NCBI GenBank assembly: GCA_029204225.1
Contig: CM055094.1
Location: 14,634,928 to 14,698,927, forward strand
Source of the DNA: Diphasiastrum complanatum
Lineage: Eukaryota > Streptophyta > Lycopodiopsida > Lycopodiales > Lycopodiaceae
Length of the DNA: 64,000 nucleotides
Reading direction: 5' to 3'
Position numbers and translations under genes: made by a program
Notes under the pieces: model-generated
The model's input: only the letters and a program-made list of their open reading frames with translations
Database searches by the model: none
What the model was told of the DNA's origin: nothing
In this document: in pieces, positions 20,881 to 32,872 of the stretch
Numbering within the stretch: the stretch's first letter is position 1
How the letters are laid out: every line of letters starts with the position of its first letter

Positions 20881-22118
20881 TAGGACAACTGAATGACTCT
20901 TTGACAAAAGTACAGAAAAGACAATTGATTCATAAGACTCAACCTTATCAATTAATTGTAGGACAATTGTACCCTCATGGATCAGATAATATTTTACAAA
21001 GATGTGTTTTACCGCATGAAGTACCAGATTTAATCATGTTTTCACATGATGGCATGGGTGGAGGACAGTTCTCTACAGATATTACTGTTCGCAAACTTTT
21101 GCAATCCGGTTGTTGGTGGCCTACATTTCATAAGGACACATAAAATTTTACTCAGATACGTGATGTTTGCCAGCGAGCACGACGACCTACTCGACAGAAT
21201 TATGAACCCTTACATCCGGTTTTATCGCAAGCACCATTTGAAAAATGGGGACTGGATTATGTTGGTCCTATTAATCCTACCGTGCAAGGGTCTTAGGCCC
21301 GATACATTATCGTCGCAACTGATTATATGACCAAGTGGGTTGAAGCCAAAGCTGTCAAAGTGGCTGATGCGAAATCTATGGCCAAGTTTCTATATGAAAA
21401 TATTATAATCAGATTTAGATGTCCGATCGAAATTGTTAGTGACCGGGGTAGACACTTTGTTAATCAAACAATAAAGTGTTTACTAGAAGATTTTTTCGTT
21501 ATACACAGATTTAGTACTCCCTATTATCCAAGAGAGAATGGCCAAACTGAATCTTCCAATAAGATTCTCTACACCATTATGACAAAGACAGTTGAAGCAA
21601 GTCGGTCTGATTGGAAACATAAACTATATGCAACATTATGTGCATTCAGAATCGCTTACAAAAATAGTACAAATCAAACACCTTTGCAACTAGTTTATGG
21701 TCAAGATGTTGTTATGCCAATTGAATTTTTAATCCCATCTTTACGCATAGCAGCAACGGAACGATTAAATGATGATATGTCCTTACAACTCCGTCATGAA
21801 ACGTAGCACAAATTATGTGAAATCTGATTGATGGCAGTTCATGCCTTAGCAGCAGAGAAAGCCCGCTGCAAGGCATGGCACGATCGTCGTTTGCACAAGA
21901 AAGATCTGAAAGCAGGAGATCTTGCATTGATGTACAAAACCAAGCTGATCAAGGGCAAGTTGAATTTTACTGGTGAAGGCCCGTATAAAGTAAAGGAAAT
22001 CCTGAACTATGGCGCAGTAATTCTTGAGCACTTGGATGGAAAACGATTTGATACTCTGGTGAATGACAGCCGATTACGCAAGTTTTGGCAGCCTGCTCCG
22101 CCAGCTCAACAAGCTTGA
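20877..22118 (+). pseudogene. E1 integrase
   Basis: N-terminal zinc region about 20877-21180 (HDGMGGGQFSTDIT...CQRARRP); catalytic core 21250-21620 with DYVGPI, IVSDRGRHFV and NGQTESSNK giving D-D-E; C-terminal domain to 22118 (AWHDRRLHKKDLKAGDLALMYKTK, FTGEGPYKVKEIL). Stops at ~21145, 21293, 21804 and 21828. No chromodomain follows, which argues against a chromovirus. Confidence 0.9.
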
Positions 22119-22338
22119 TCTCAATATATTTTTTCATTTTATTTGTTTTCAATTTTTTGTTTTCAGTATTTAATTTGCTGTCTTTTTTTTTTTTTTTGAA
22201 AAAGAGAGTTAAAAAAAAATAAAATAAAAAATAAAAAATAAAAAAAAAAAGTGAAAAAGAAAACAATAAGGGAAAGACTGATGAGCAAAATTCAAGAAGT
22301 CATCAACATAAGGAAAAGGAAGCACAATATTTTTTTTT
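22119..22338. other. A/T-rich low-complexity sequence
   Basis: Homopolymer T then A runs (about 22180-22260) after the E1 integrase stop. No gene. Confidence 0.7.
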
Positions 22339-22339
22339 A

Positions 22340-23057
22340 TGGAAAATGACTTAGAAAACCACTGTTTTGGGCAGATTTGGCCAATACAATATCAGAAACC
22401 TTTGTGGAAAAGATGGATCTTGAATGGATCCAAACACCCAAAATACTTGGCTAAGATCTTTGCACAACAAGCTACAAAAGCTAGAAATGGCAAAGCATCC
22501 TAATGCTACCTTTGATACACATGAACTTGACAAAGCATTCAAAAGACAAAAGAAACTAATAAAAGGTACTGATGGCAGCCAAAAACAACAACATACCAAC
22601 CCTACAATAGCAGCCTACCACTTTTGGAAACCTCTTAAGATCATACACAAAAGCTTGAAGACAATACACAAAGCAATGCTCTCAATGGAGGAAGAAACTG
22701 TGACAATGATCTATTGATCTCTCTCAACAATACAATAAGTTTCTCCGACCTATTCTCCACAAATTTCAGCCTAATATAGGTGAGAGAGATGACTCTCTCT
22801 CCTCTCTCTAGAACCTAGGACCCAAATTTAGGACACCAATATCCTAAAATAGCCAATTTTGGCCTATATGTCCAAATAGCATGATTTTGGTGTCATTTCG
22901 AAGGTCCTGAAGTTAGAGACTTATTCAACATAAAATATATACTAAAATAAAAGTATCTAGGCCTCTTTCACACGTGTGAAATGTTAGATCCAAAACTATG
23001 TACAAAAATTGCCAATTTAGGCCTCAAACTAGCTAGGAAATGTTGACAATTTTCACA
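22340..23057 (-). repeat. Copia-3 3' LTR
   Basis: The inner end is sharp: ...TTGACAATTTTCACA then the PPT, just as in Copia-1. The outer end is uncertain. The last ~200 bp recur at 32673-32871. It contains the 16-bp G-box palindrome. Confidence 0.7.
22966..22981. promoter_or_regulatory. G-box palindrome in Copia-3 LTR
   Basis: TTTCACACGTGTGAAA is a perfect 16-bp palindrome, kept in the LTR fragment at 32782-32797 and shortened to 14 bp in the Copia-1 LTRs. CACGTG is the core site of plant bZIP and bHLH factors. Confidence 0.6.
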
Positions 23058-23067
23058 CTCCCTCTTC
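23058..23067 (-). other. Polypurine tract of Copia-3
   Basis: GAAGAGGGAG on the minus strand, touching the LTR and identical to the Copia-1 tract. Confidence 0.85.
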
Positions 23068-23070
23068 AAC

Positions 23071-23499
23071 TTAACTTGCTAGTTTTACAGCACTACTTTG
23101 ATCCAACCTAAGAATGATCTCCATCATGATAATAGATCTCTTCTCAAGTGTTCTAATATGTACAATATGAAGTACAACATAATTGATATAGATAATAGTG
23201 TCCATATAGGATGCTTCACTATTTCTTACATCAATTTTACATAGAATGGTGAACATGATACATGTAAAAGAACATACAATCATAATGAAAGGATTCCTCC
23301 ATGTATCCACCTTTGAATTCTCTGTAAAACAACAGCAAAAAAAAAGTAAGTGAAAGTAACCAACAAGTGTTTGCATGCCTCCTCCACATTCCACTATGCC
23401 CATAGTGAATGCACCATGTATCTCCATGAATGAACCTCCATCACCACCTTGCCTTTGTAGATCTCCAATCCATGAAAGCCCTTGAGTGAATGAATGTCA
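23071..23499 (-). pseudogene. Copia-3 unknown frame, C-terminal part
   Basis: Continues the frame of the next two entries after a TGA at 23499-23497, with no other stop until 23071, just before the PPT. It includes two hydrophobic stretches (around YFHLLFFCCCF and PFIMIVCSFTCIMFTIL) that could span a membrane. Plant elements sometimes carry env-like ORFs just before the 3' LTR, but I see no specific similarity and make no such claim. Confidence 0.5.
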
Positions 23500-24576
23500 A
23501 AATGATGTGTTCTCTGTTCCATTTGAATGAGCAAAACTTGAACTTGAAATACTTGAAGTATCTCCACAAGATTTGCATACAACCCTTGATCCTACATTGT
23601 CAACAATTTGCCAATTTGCCAACACTAGGATGCTAGATCTTGAACTTTGCTCAAAAGTAAACATATTGACCACTTCAATGTCTTTCAAGATTTGAGTGAA
23701 TGCATGTACTTGATCATAAGAACCATCAATGATAACTATTCCATCTCCAAGATCCAAAGGATGTAAAACTATGGAGCTAGTTTCATTGAATTTTGACAAT
23801 TCCAACACATTGACATGACAATGTTCATACATGAGATTAAACAAATAAGGAAGAGTAAAAGGACAATTCCTTGCTGCTCCAAGAACCTTACTTGAACCTT
23901 CAAGAACCTGTAAAAGCAGATCCAAAATGCTTTGCCCATGTGGCTCCCCTTTGATGCTTTTGACTAGCTTCCAATTGCTACTTGCTTCTTGGTGTTGATG
24001 AGGCAATTCAAGATCAACATCTTGATCTTCCAATAAAACATCAAGGACTTTGCATTTATAAACATCTTCAGATCTGAACCTCTGAAGATACTCCCTCTCA
24101 AACACATGAATAACATCCCACAAGATCTCATCATTGCTTGATTTCAACCTTTCACTATAGTTAGTGAAAACAATGTCACCATCATAAACCAAAAGATAAA
24201 TTTCTACAATTCTATCCAACATGAAGTAGAGTAGATGAAGTTGAGTATCATACCTAATCAAGCCAGCCCATTTGAGCTCAAACCAAACCTCAATGAGCTC
24301 ACCAATGAGATCTTCCTTGCCTTGGAGAAATTGCCACTTGAGTTGCTCCATGTAGTCTTCTTCATCCAACCTTTTGCCATCTTGATCATGCATGAACACT
24401 CCATCACAATCATAGCAACCTTTGAATTGATGAAGAGATGTAAGATCCATGCCTTGAATCTTCCCAAGAGTCACTCTTCCTTTGCCCTTTCCTTCACAAG
24501 ACTCCCTCTTAATAATCACACCACAAAAGTTAGCAATCTCCCTCTTGATAGTTGCATCATAAGAAATGGAAGAATC
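23497..24576 (-). pseudogene. Copia-3 unknown frame, central part (~360 codons)
   Basis: The longest piece of the unknown frame, open from just after the TGA at 24579-24577 to the TGA at 23499-23497. No ATG is needed if it was read on from Gag-PR; the apparent start at 24519 is GTG. The composition looks like a normal globular protein, with acidic segments (EEDYMEQLKWQF, LLEDQDVDLELPHQ), hydrophobic segments (LHLLYFMLDRIVEIYLLVY) and a Cys pair (VVCKSCGD) near the end. There is no RT YxDD, integrase DDE, protease DSG or RNase H signature. I do not recognise the family. It could be a captured host sequence or a fast-evolving element protein. Confidence 0.6.
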
Positions 24577-25000
24577 TCAAACATTAGAAGCCATGAAAAG
24601 AATACATAGTTTCTTCAACATAAGAATGATTGAAGTACTTTTTCTTGTCAAACCTGGACTTCTAATCAATGATATAGGTAATGATAATGAACCCTCACTA
24701 CCATTCACAAAAGCATCATTCAAATTACATCCTACTTTGAACACTTCACATTCATCTCTCCCTTTTGACTTGAGATCTTCCTCACCAAGTCTCACGATAG
24801 AACCTTTTGATCTACTTTCTTTATGAATACATGTGACACCACTTGTTTCACAAATGACTTTTTTGGACTCATCACATAAAGATACAAAAGAAACTTTTTC
24901 TTCAATCATGCTCAAAGCACCATCTCTTTCCAAATGAGTAAGTAAGTCATTAGCAACAACCATTTCCAAAGAAGAGTTTTCATCACCTCCATTGATGAAG
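24577..25000 (-). pseudogene. Copia-3 unknown frame, N-terminal part
   Basis: About 140 codons in the same frame, ending at TGA 24579-24577. It contains LTHLERDGALSMIEEKVSF and SIVRLGEEDLKSKGRDE. It begins one frame shift away from the protease frame, which stops at 25003-25001, so a single indel may have separated it from Gag-PR. No known motif. Confidence 0.5.
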
Positions 25001-25264
25001 TTAGCTCTCTTCTAATGAAGGAATGTGAAGAACACCATCAAGCCTTACATTCCTATTAGTGGAAAGGAAAATAGGAATTGAGCCAATACCTTTGATCATA
25101 CACTCACCACCATTTGGCATGTGAACGACTTTCTTGGTTCCAACATAAGAGATCAAAGAAGTAAAGAACTCATTGTGACTAGTCATGTGTGAACTAGATC
25201 CACTATCTATCCACCATGAATCCTTGTCACTTCCACTTGAAATTAGACTTGAAGAAAACATCAT
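25001..25264 (-). pseudogene. Copia-3 protease
   Basis: Copia aspartic protease: WWIDSGSSSHMT (active-site DSG), then PNGGECMIKGIGSIPIFLSTNRN, closely matching Copia-1. Homology ends after HIPSL, exactly where Copia-1 goes on with TKNLLSVSQ towards integrase. The next residues and a TAA close the frame. Confidence 0.88.
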
Positions 25265-26045
25265 GAGAGAATTACAAGAATCTGGGTCCTCATTAGAAGT
25301 ACAAAAGTTGTTTTGCTTGCTACCTTCATCACTTTTCTTCTTATGACATCATTTGCAAAATGACCTTTTATCCCACAATAAAAGCACTTGGACTTTGACT
25401 TATCTTTCTTTTTAAAAGAAGTAGAAGAGGAGGAGGAAGAGTGATCATCATGATCCAAGTTACCACTTTGAACCATTTCCCTTTGCCTTTACCTTTGCCT
25501 TTGACTTTGCCTTTTGTGAAGAAAGCCTCTTCACCTCCACCTTGCAAGGATGCACCACCAAGCTTTGATTGCAACCTATGTTCTTCAGCCAATAAGATTT
25601 CTTGCAAGTCAACCACACTTGGCAAGGCTCTTTGAATGGCAAAACTTTGCACAAGGTTAGCATGTTCATCTAGCAAACCATTCAACATAACCTGGACTAT
25701 TTCACCATCTTTTATGTTTTCATCAATACGTGCTAGATCATCACTTAAGGTACTCTTGATGAAGATCTTTAACTCTCATGACATATGATGAAGCATTCGC
25801 ATCTACTCTTTGATAACTTAGAAATATTTGGTTTCTATGTGTAAGCAATCTAGAAGTATTTTTTATTTCATAGATTGTTTTAAGAGTATCCCAAGCTTCC
25901 TTGGCAGTGGTGCATGTGCTGATCTCTCTTAACACTTCATTGGTAACATTCATTTTTATAAAATGAAGGGCAATTCTAGTTCTTTTGTGAAATGTTGTAG
26001 CTTCATTAGGTGTAGCAGGTTCTTTCCCTCTTAATATTAAGACTT
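25261..26045 (-). pseudogene. Copia-3 gag
   Basis: Copia Gag in pieces: PATPNEATTFHKRTRIALHF then MNVTNEVLREISTCTTAKEAWDTL (26040-25741), NGLLDEHANLVQSFAIQRALPS (25688-25500), a Lys/Gly-rich segment, and the zinc knuckle CFYCGIKGHFAND with its last Cys changed (25420-25370). At least three frameshifts occur in under 1 kb. The start, matching about residues 1-45 of Copia-1, is missing. Confidence 0.9.
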
Positions 26046-26089
26046 TTCTTCCAGCAAAGCTCTTGGAGATGCTTAAAAGAACTATGAAG

Positions 26090-26300
26090 AAATAATGAGT
26101 TGGTTAGGATTTCCTTTCCTCTCCATGAGGTCAGGGGTTCTACTCCAATTTGCCACACAACTGAGGACATACAAGAGAAAAATATGTAGAGTTTTGTAGA
26201 ATCCACAAATATACTTCTCGTAACATCTCTTCCACATCCATCAGAACACACACACTCATAGGCCACAATCATTCAGATGGCCTGTCTTAGAGAGGATCTA
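26090..26300 (+). repeat. tRNA-derived SINE candidate
   Basis: 26093-26146 looks like the body of a tRNA gene: AGTTGGTTAG where the A box lies, then GAGGTCAGGGGTTCTACTCC with a B-box-like GGTTCTACTCC at 26136-26146. The spacing suits a pol III promoter, but the cloverleaf is broken and non-tRNA sequence follows. It abuts the truncated 5' end of Copia-3 gag. The right end is not defined. Confidence 0.5.
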
Positions 26301-27040
26301 TTTGTATTTAATGTACCGTACACCTGGATCGCTAAAATGTCGAATAATCTACAATGTCTAGACTCTATTAGTTATAAAGAGAAAGAAGTACTAATAAGTG
26401 CAGTTTTGCTATGAAGAAAGGAGAAGATCTCTGCCCTTCACAATGGAAATCACAAATCTTCAGAAGTGAAATCATACTCCCTCTATACTTGATTGTGTAG
26501 CGACCTTCTTCTTTATACTTTATAGTTTCTCCAAAGCACATTTTTTAATGTTTGGATCAATGATTGCTGACCAGCGACCCATTCTTCCTAAGTGACATCC
26601 AAATTGCTGCCCTTCATGTACATGACTGTCTTTTGCCAATGATCTTCCCACCCAACAGTCCTTGCTTGTCTTTAGAATTATTTCGTGTGCTCGTCTTTAT
26701 GAATTATTCCGTAGTGTATGATACAGGTACATACATAATGGCGTTCTGTGCAAAATTTTGTATTTTTTCTAAAAGTTTGTTAGAAATATAAATTATTGGG
26801 CTGTTTTTAAGGAACCCCAACAAATGTGCCATGTTTATTGTTCCCTTCTATAACCATTGTTCATTCTCTGAAAATGTGCCTGCAGCATAGCCAAAGTTTA
26901 CTTTCTTCCTTAGCTAAAATATTCTTGTTGTTTTACTTGAAACTATATTGTTCCAACATTTAAGTTCTTTTGAAAATGACCTCCTAGTATCTTGCACAAC
27001 CATTCTAAGCACTGCTTGGGTGTGCAGTTCTAACTATCTA
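26300..27040. other. No gene recognised
   Basis: A+T-rich. The short ORF 26564-26791 has no motif. Confidence 0.5.
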
Positions 27041-27180
27041 AGTGCAAGGAGCATTGTGAATTTTGGTGGTGATGATTATTTCATTACAAAGGAAGAAATC
27101 TTGGTTTCTAGGGGCAATAGACAAGGTAGACTTTTCAAGCTTTATGCAGTTGTTATGTCTAACAAAAAGGATATTTCTGA
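27040..27180 (+). pseudogene. Small copia protease/integrase-linker fragment
   Basis: Within the frame 26948-27238, SRGNRQGRLFKLYAVVMSN matches Copia-1 AKGKRQGKLFKLDACVVAN, the stretch between protease and integrase. Only about 45 codons are alike. Confidence 0.65.
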
Positions 27181-27239
27181 CTTTGTGTATTTCAAACCCA
27201 GTATTTTTGGGACTACATTAGGTAGTTTCATTGATTAGG

Positions 27240-29469
<2,230 letters not shown>

Positions 29470-29470
<1 letters not shown>

Positions 29471-30286
29471 CTTAAGAGTTTTGTCATAGCTACCACAATC
29501 TTTGTGTAATTCTGGAAAAATTGTCGGTAATATCCTGAAAGACCTAATAAAACTTGGAGACTTGACAAACTAGCTAGTGCCAATTCAAAATGACCTCTAC
29601 CTTTGTTGGGTCCAACTTTATTTTGGTCTATGAAATAATATGACCCAAATAACTAATCTTTGTAGAAAAAAATTTGCATTTGGACTCTATAGCATATAAC
29701 TTATGCTTTCTTAATAGTTGAAACACTTTTTGAAAACTTGTCAAATGTTCAGCTTTCTCTTACTATATATGAGGATGTCATCTAAATAGACAACCACAAA
29801 CTTATGAAGGTATGGTCTTAAAACACTATTTTCTAAAGGATGTCATAGGGACATCTTTTGGCTTTATCTAGACTTGGTGATATCTCTATCATAAGTCTAC
29901 CTTCCTACTTTGAGTTGATCAAAGAACTCATCGACTTGATCCAAAGGATACTTATTTTAAGCCACCTTGTTACACTAGTCTATTGAAAAATGCATAGAAC
30001 CATCTTTTTTCTTAACGAAAAGAACTGGGGATGCCCAAGGTGAGTGACTGGGATGAATCTGTTCTTTCTTATGATATTCTAGGAGCTATCTAGAAACTTC
30101 TTCATTCTTCTTATGGCTTAATCTGTAAGGAGTCTTAGAAATAGATGTAGTTTTAGGGACTAAGTCTATAGCATGGTCTACTTCCCTACTTGGTGGAATA
30201 CCATTTGGAAATACATCTTTAACTATAACCAATAACCGCTTTAATTCTCTAATTGTCTTGTGAGTGATATTATAACTACAGTCCAT
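29470..30286 (-). pseudogene. Decayed gypsy (chromovirus-type) RT fragment
   Basis: The first part is open (30286-30086): DVFPNGIPPSREVDHAIDLVP, SKTPYRLS, the typical start of a gypsy RT. Further on, across many stops, come WASPVLFVKKKDGS, NKYPLDQVDEFFDQL, and LGHIIS near the end. It differs strongly from gypsy-A (which has IPPTVVQHTISL here), so it is another, older gypsy lineage. Confidence 0.75.
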
Positions 30287-30288
30287 AG

Positions 30289-30388
30289 TACCCCGTGGTA
30301 CCGCTGGTATGGTACCGCCGGTACCATATCAGTGGTACCGCCGGTATGGTACCGCCCTCAGACCCCCGGTACCAGGGCGATACCATTT
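30289..30388. repeat. Palindromic GGTACC/GGTACCGCC cluster
   Basis: About 100 bp built from GGTACCG, GCCGGTACC, GGTATGGTACCGCC and similar words, so nearly every part can pair with a neighbour. It ends at an (AT)n run and marks a sharp rise in G+C content. Confidence 0.85.
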
Positions 30389-30535
30389 TTAATATATATA
30401 TATATATTTTTAAATATTTTTAATAATTTTTTTTTTGCATATTAACTACCAAAAAAGGACAAAAAAAAGTAAAAAAAAGGAGTTCTGGGTGTAAGAAAAG
30501 AGGGTACAGTACACGATGCAGGGGACTAGTGCAGT

Positions 30536-30900
30536 GGCACATGGGCACTGCAAGTGAGCAGACCGAGGGGCCAATGGGAGACCAACACAGGGGGGTAGCA
30601 TCACATGGGGGCAAGTACAGAGGCACATGGGCACTGTGGGTGAGCAGACCATGGGGCCAATGGGAGACCAACACAGGGGGGGAGCATCACATGGGGGCAG
30701 GTACAGAGGCACATGGGACAAATCCGGACAGGTACACCGTCACATGGGCATTGTGGGGGAGCAGACCACAGACCCAATCGGAGTGCAGCATGTGGTACAG
30801 GTACATGGAGCAGGTACATTAGCACATCACAATTAATGGGGACATGTACAAGGGCACATGGAGGGATCATCATCAACTGCACATGGGGGAACAGGCTGTG
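30536..30900 (+). repeat. 86-bp tandem repeat
   Basis: Units begin GGCACATGGG at 30536, 30622 and 30708, an exact 86-bp period. The first two are nearly identical (AGCAGACC...GGGGCCAATGGGAGACC); the third diverges, and partial copies run on to about 30860. Confidence 0.88.
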
Positions 30901-31028
30901 GGGTTAAATAGGCACTCACGAGGCTGTGAGAGCCAGTGAGAGGCTGTGAGAGAGAGACTGTGAGAGGCATTGTGAGAGTTACTATGAGAGGCATGTGAGA
31001 GCCAGTTTGAGAAACAAGGTGTCGTGAG

Positions 31029-31331
31029 ATGGCAGAGCACATACCACCAAGGCCTGAGGGCGAAGCCAGGAGGAAGCTCAAGGAAGATGTCCGAAGGCAC
31101 AATGAAAGGCATCGGAAGCAAGAGGCGGACATTGCAGAGATGCTGCCACAAACTCGGGATAGACACCCAGAGCTACAGATCCCCGTCCCCACTGTGGCCC
31201 CTGCTCCCGCTGTCGAGCTGGATTTGGATGAGCAGATCAGAATGGACTTCACACGACAGCAGCTCATCATGGTCAGGGAAAGGGCTGCCCGCCGTCGGGC
31301 TGACCAGGAGGCAGCTCGGGGTAACCGTTAG
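31029..31331 (+). CDS. Hypothetical 100-aa charged protein
   Basis: ATG-started frame of 100 codons, rich in Arg, Glu and Ala (EGEARRKLKEDVRRHNERHRKQE, VRERAARRRADQE), predicted largely helical. It lies in the G+C-rich island just after the tandem repeats. No family recognised. It could be an accessory ORF of an unclassified transposon or a chance ORF favoured by the base composition. Confidence 0.35.
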   Translation: MAEHIPPRPEGEARRKLKEDVRRHNERHRKQEADIAEMLPQTRDRHPELQIPVPTVAPAPAVELDLDEQIRMDFTRQQLIMVRERAARRRADQEAARGNR

Positions 31332-31399
31332 GCAGAGCGAGAGCGACATAACAATGCTCATGACGAGGGCGAGGAGTCAGTGGAGGATCCATAGGAATG

Positions 31400-31890
31400 T
31401 TTAGCATAGATGGGGTCTAGCCGTATGTGGCTGACTGTTGTTATGTAATGTTCATCAGTAGATGAAACAACATTTAGTGTCTAGCATAGTGTAAAGAACA
31501 GCCCCAGTCGTATGTGGCGGAAATACGTATTGTTATTTTGATACATCTGATGAATTAATGTACGGTGTGTTTTTTGTGCAATGCGTGCCTTGTGTATTGC
31601 AATATGATGTATGTGTTTATGAAATGCTATCAAAGGGATTGTACTTCTATGTTTTGCATATGCTCTCAATCTCTGTAGTGAAAGCTAATTGAAAACACGC
31701 ACACACCATTTGAAGTAAAACTGCAAGTAGAACACCACAATTACAAATTGACAAATACACATTGTGCAGTGAATAGAAGACGTCCAACACTGAATATAAT
31801 ATGGAAAATGGTCTGAATACAGTGTTCAACCATCTGGTCGCCAAACATGGAACATGATATGAAACTGCTAAAAATAAAACAACAGAGCCA
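31400..31890. other. Spacer with repeat-end-like sequence
   Basis: The phrase AACAGCCCCAGTCGTATGTGG (in part) near 31498 resembles ACAACCCCAGTCAGGGATGTG near 61464, suggesting a shared repeat terminus. No gene. Confidence 0.35.
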
Positions 31891-31894
31891 CAAT

Positions 31895-32673
31895 CAATGC
31901 TCTGTCTCTGACTCAGACGAATGCTCGAGAGACAACTCAGGGCCCCGAGCTGACTCTCGCAACCGATATCTGTGCTTGTCTGGAGTTGGCTTGGGCTGTG
32001 TATCAGAAGAGGAGGACTCATCACTAGCATCATCCCAATCTGCCTCCGCATCAACCCCCAAGCAAGCCAAACCAGCAACACCTGCTCCAGCTCACTGTAA
32101 TGTTGCACGTCTAGCTGTACCTGGAGCCCTGCGTGGTCGTCCTCTCCTCCCTGGTAGTTTTTGTGCCTTGCCTTTCTTGTTCGGTGCACCCTTGGGCCTT
32201 CTTGGTCTCTTGAGGACAAGAGGAGCTGTCAATGCCTCGTCACCCCCATGCAAATCACCTGGCTGGCTAGGCTGGGCCCATGCCGAGGACGGCTGGGATA
32301 GGGAAGCAAAAGAGGGAACTCCCTGTGCAGCTGAGCGAGGATGATGAGCTCCTGGTGTGTGTGCCTGTGGGGCTGCTGGTGGTGGAGGGACTGGCTGTGA
32401 AGGAGGCAAGTACAGCGGCGATATGTACTGAAAGGGGCGCTGCGGTGGCCAGTACTGGTACATCCTGGGTGCTGCCAAAGGGGGAGCCAGTGGAGTGGGT
32501 GCTGCCAAAGGAGGAGGACGAGGAGTGGGTGCTGCCACTGGAGGAGCAGCTGGAGGAGCCACTATGGATCTGGGCGCTGCGAGAGAAAACCTGGGCACAG
32601 ATGGTGGCCTGCCATGGAGACTTGGTGCTACAGAAGTGGACGGCGATGGAGGGGCTGCAGGCCTGAATGGCAT
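31895..32673 (-). pseudogene. Proline-rich, AT-hook-like ORF of an unclassified element
   Basis: The open part 32673-32092 gives ~120 residues of Ala/Pro-rich low complexity, then a basic segment with an AT-hook-like core (GRRGRPRRAP). After one frame change the strand continues with an acidic Ser-rich tail (DWDDASDESSSSD ... SSESETEH) to a stop near 31895. The ATG lies exactly at the junction with Copia-3 LTR sequence (32673), so the true N-terminus is probably lost. A DNA-binding transposon protein is an inference only. Confidence 0.4.
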
Positions 32674-32871
32674 CTTGGCCTATATGTCCAAATAACATGA
32701 TTTTGGTGTCATTTCGAAGGTCCTGAAGTTTGAGACTTCCTCAACATGAAATATATACTAAAATAAAAGTATCTAGGCCTCTTTCACACGTGTGAAATGT
32801 TAGATCCAAAACTATGTACAAAAATTGTCAATTTAGGCCTCAAACTAGCTAGGAAATGTTGACAATTTTCA
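32673..32871 (-). repeat. Copia-3-type LTR fragment
   Basis: Nearly the same as 22855-23057, including the G-box palindrome (32782-32797) and the terminal TTTTCACA. Cut off at 32673, where the proline-rich ORF begins. Confidence 0.9.
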
Positions 32872-32872
32872 C

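Larger units (their letters stand above)
15148..22118 (+). mobile_element. Gypsy-A element E1, decayed and interrupted
   Basis: Order on the plus strand: LTR 15148-15895; decayed tRNA-Asp PBS; a ~1.1-kb leader with word array A; gag fragment; 870 bp of foreign sequence (17373-18237); protease; RT; RNase H; integrase, ending with a stop at 22118. Protease, RT, RNase H and integrase come in that order, so it is Ty3/gypsy; no chromodomain is seen. No 3' LTR was found. Many stops make it the oldest of the three gypsy-A copies. Confidence 0.9.
22340..26045 (-). mobile_element. Copia-3: copia element with pol replaced by an unknown frame
   Basis: On the minus strand: gag and protease remnants (26045-25001), an unrecognised ~640-codon frame (about 24990-23071), a PPT identical to Copia-1's, and an LTR ending at 23057. 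Integrase, RT and RNase H are absent, so it would need enzymes from a relative; Copia-1's gag is clearly related. The 5' end is cut at ~26045 next to a SINE-like sequence. A 200-bp piece of the same LTR is at 32673-32871. Confidence 0.75.

Noticed and set aside
22121..22338. 3' LTR or poly(A) tail of E1
   Set aside because: A/T homopolymers only; no match to the E1 LTR and no terminal TGTTGGG.
23071..23427. Envelope protein call for the end of the Copia-3 unknown frame
   Set aside because: Two hydrophobic stretches alone are not enough; no signal peptide, cleavage site or family similarity can be shown.
24517..24519. 24519 as start of an independent 340-aa gene
   Set aside because: The codon is GTG, and the same frame continues upstream to a TGA at 24579-24577, so this is part of a longer broken frame.
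26093..26165. Functional tRNA gene
   Set aside because: A- and B-box-like sequences are present, but acceptor and anticodon stems do not close by eye.
31647..32219. 190-aa minus-strand ORF as a separate protein
   Set aside because: Most of it is a shifted reading of the acidic tail of the proline-rich ORF. The Ser/Asp/Glu-rich alternative frame is more protein-like.
32280..32666. Plus-strand ORFs in the G+C-rich island
   Set aside because: Antisense shadows of the Pro/Ala-rich frame, long only because G+C-rich sequence has few stops.
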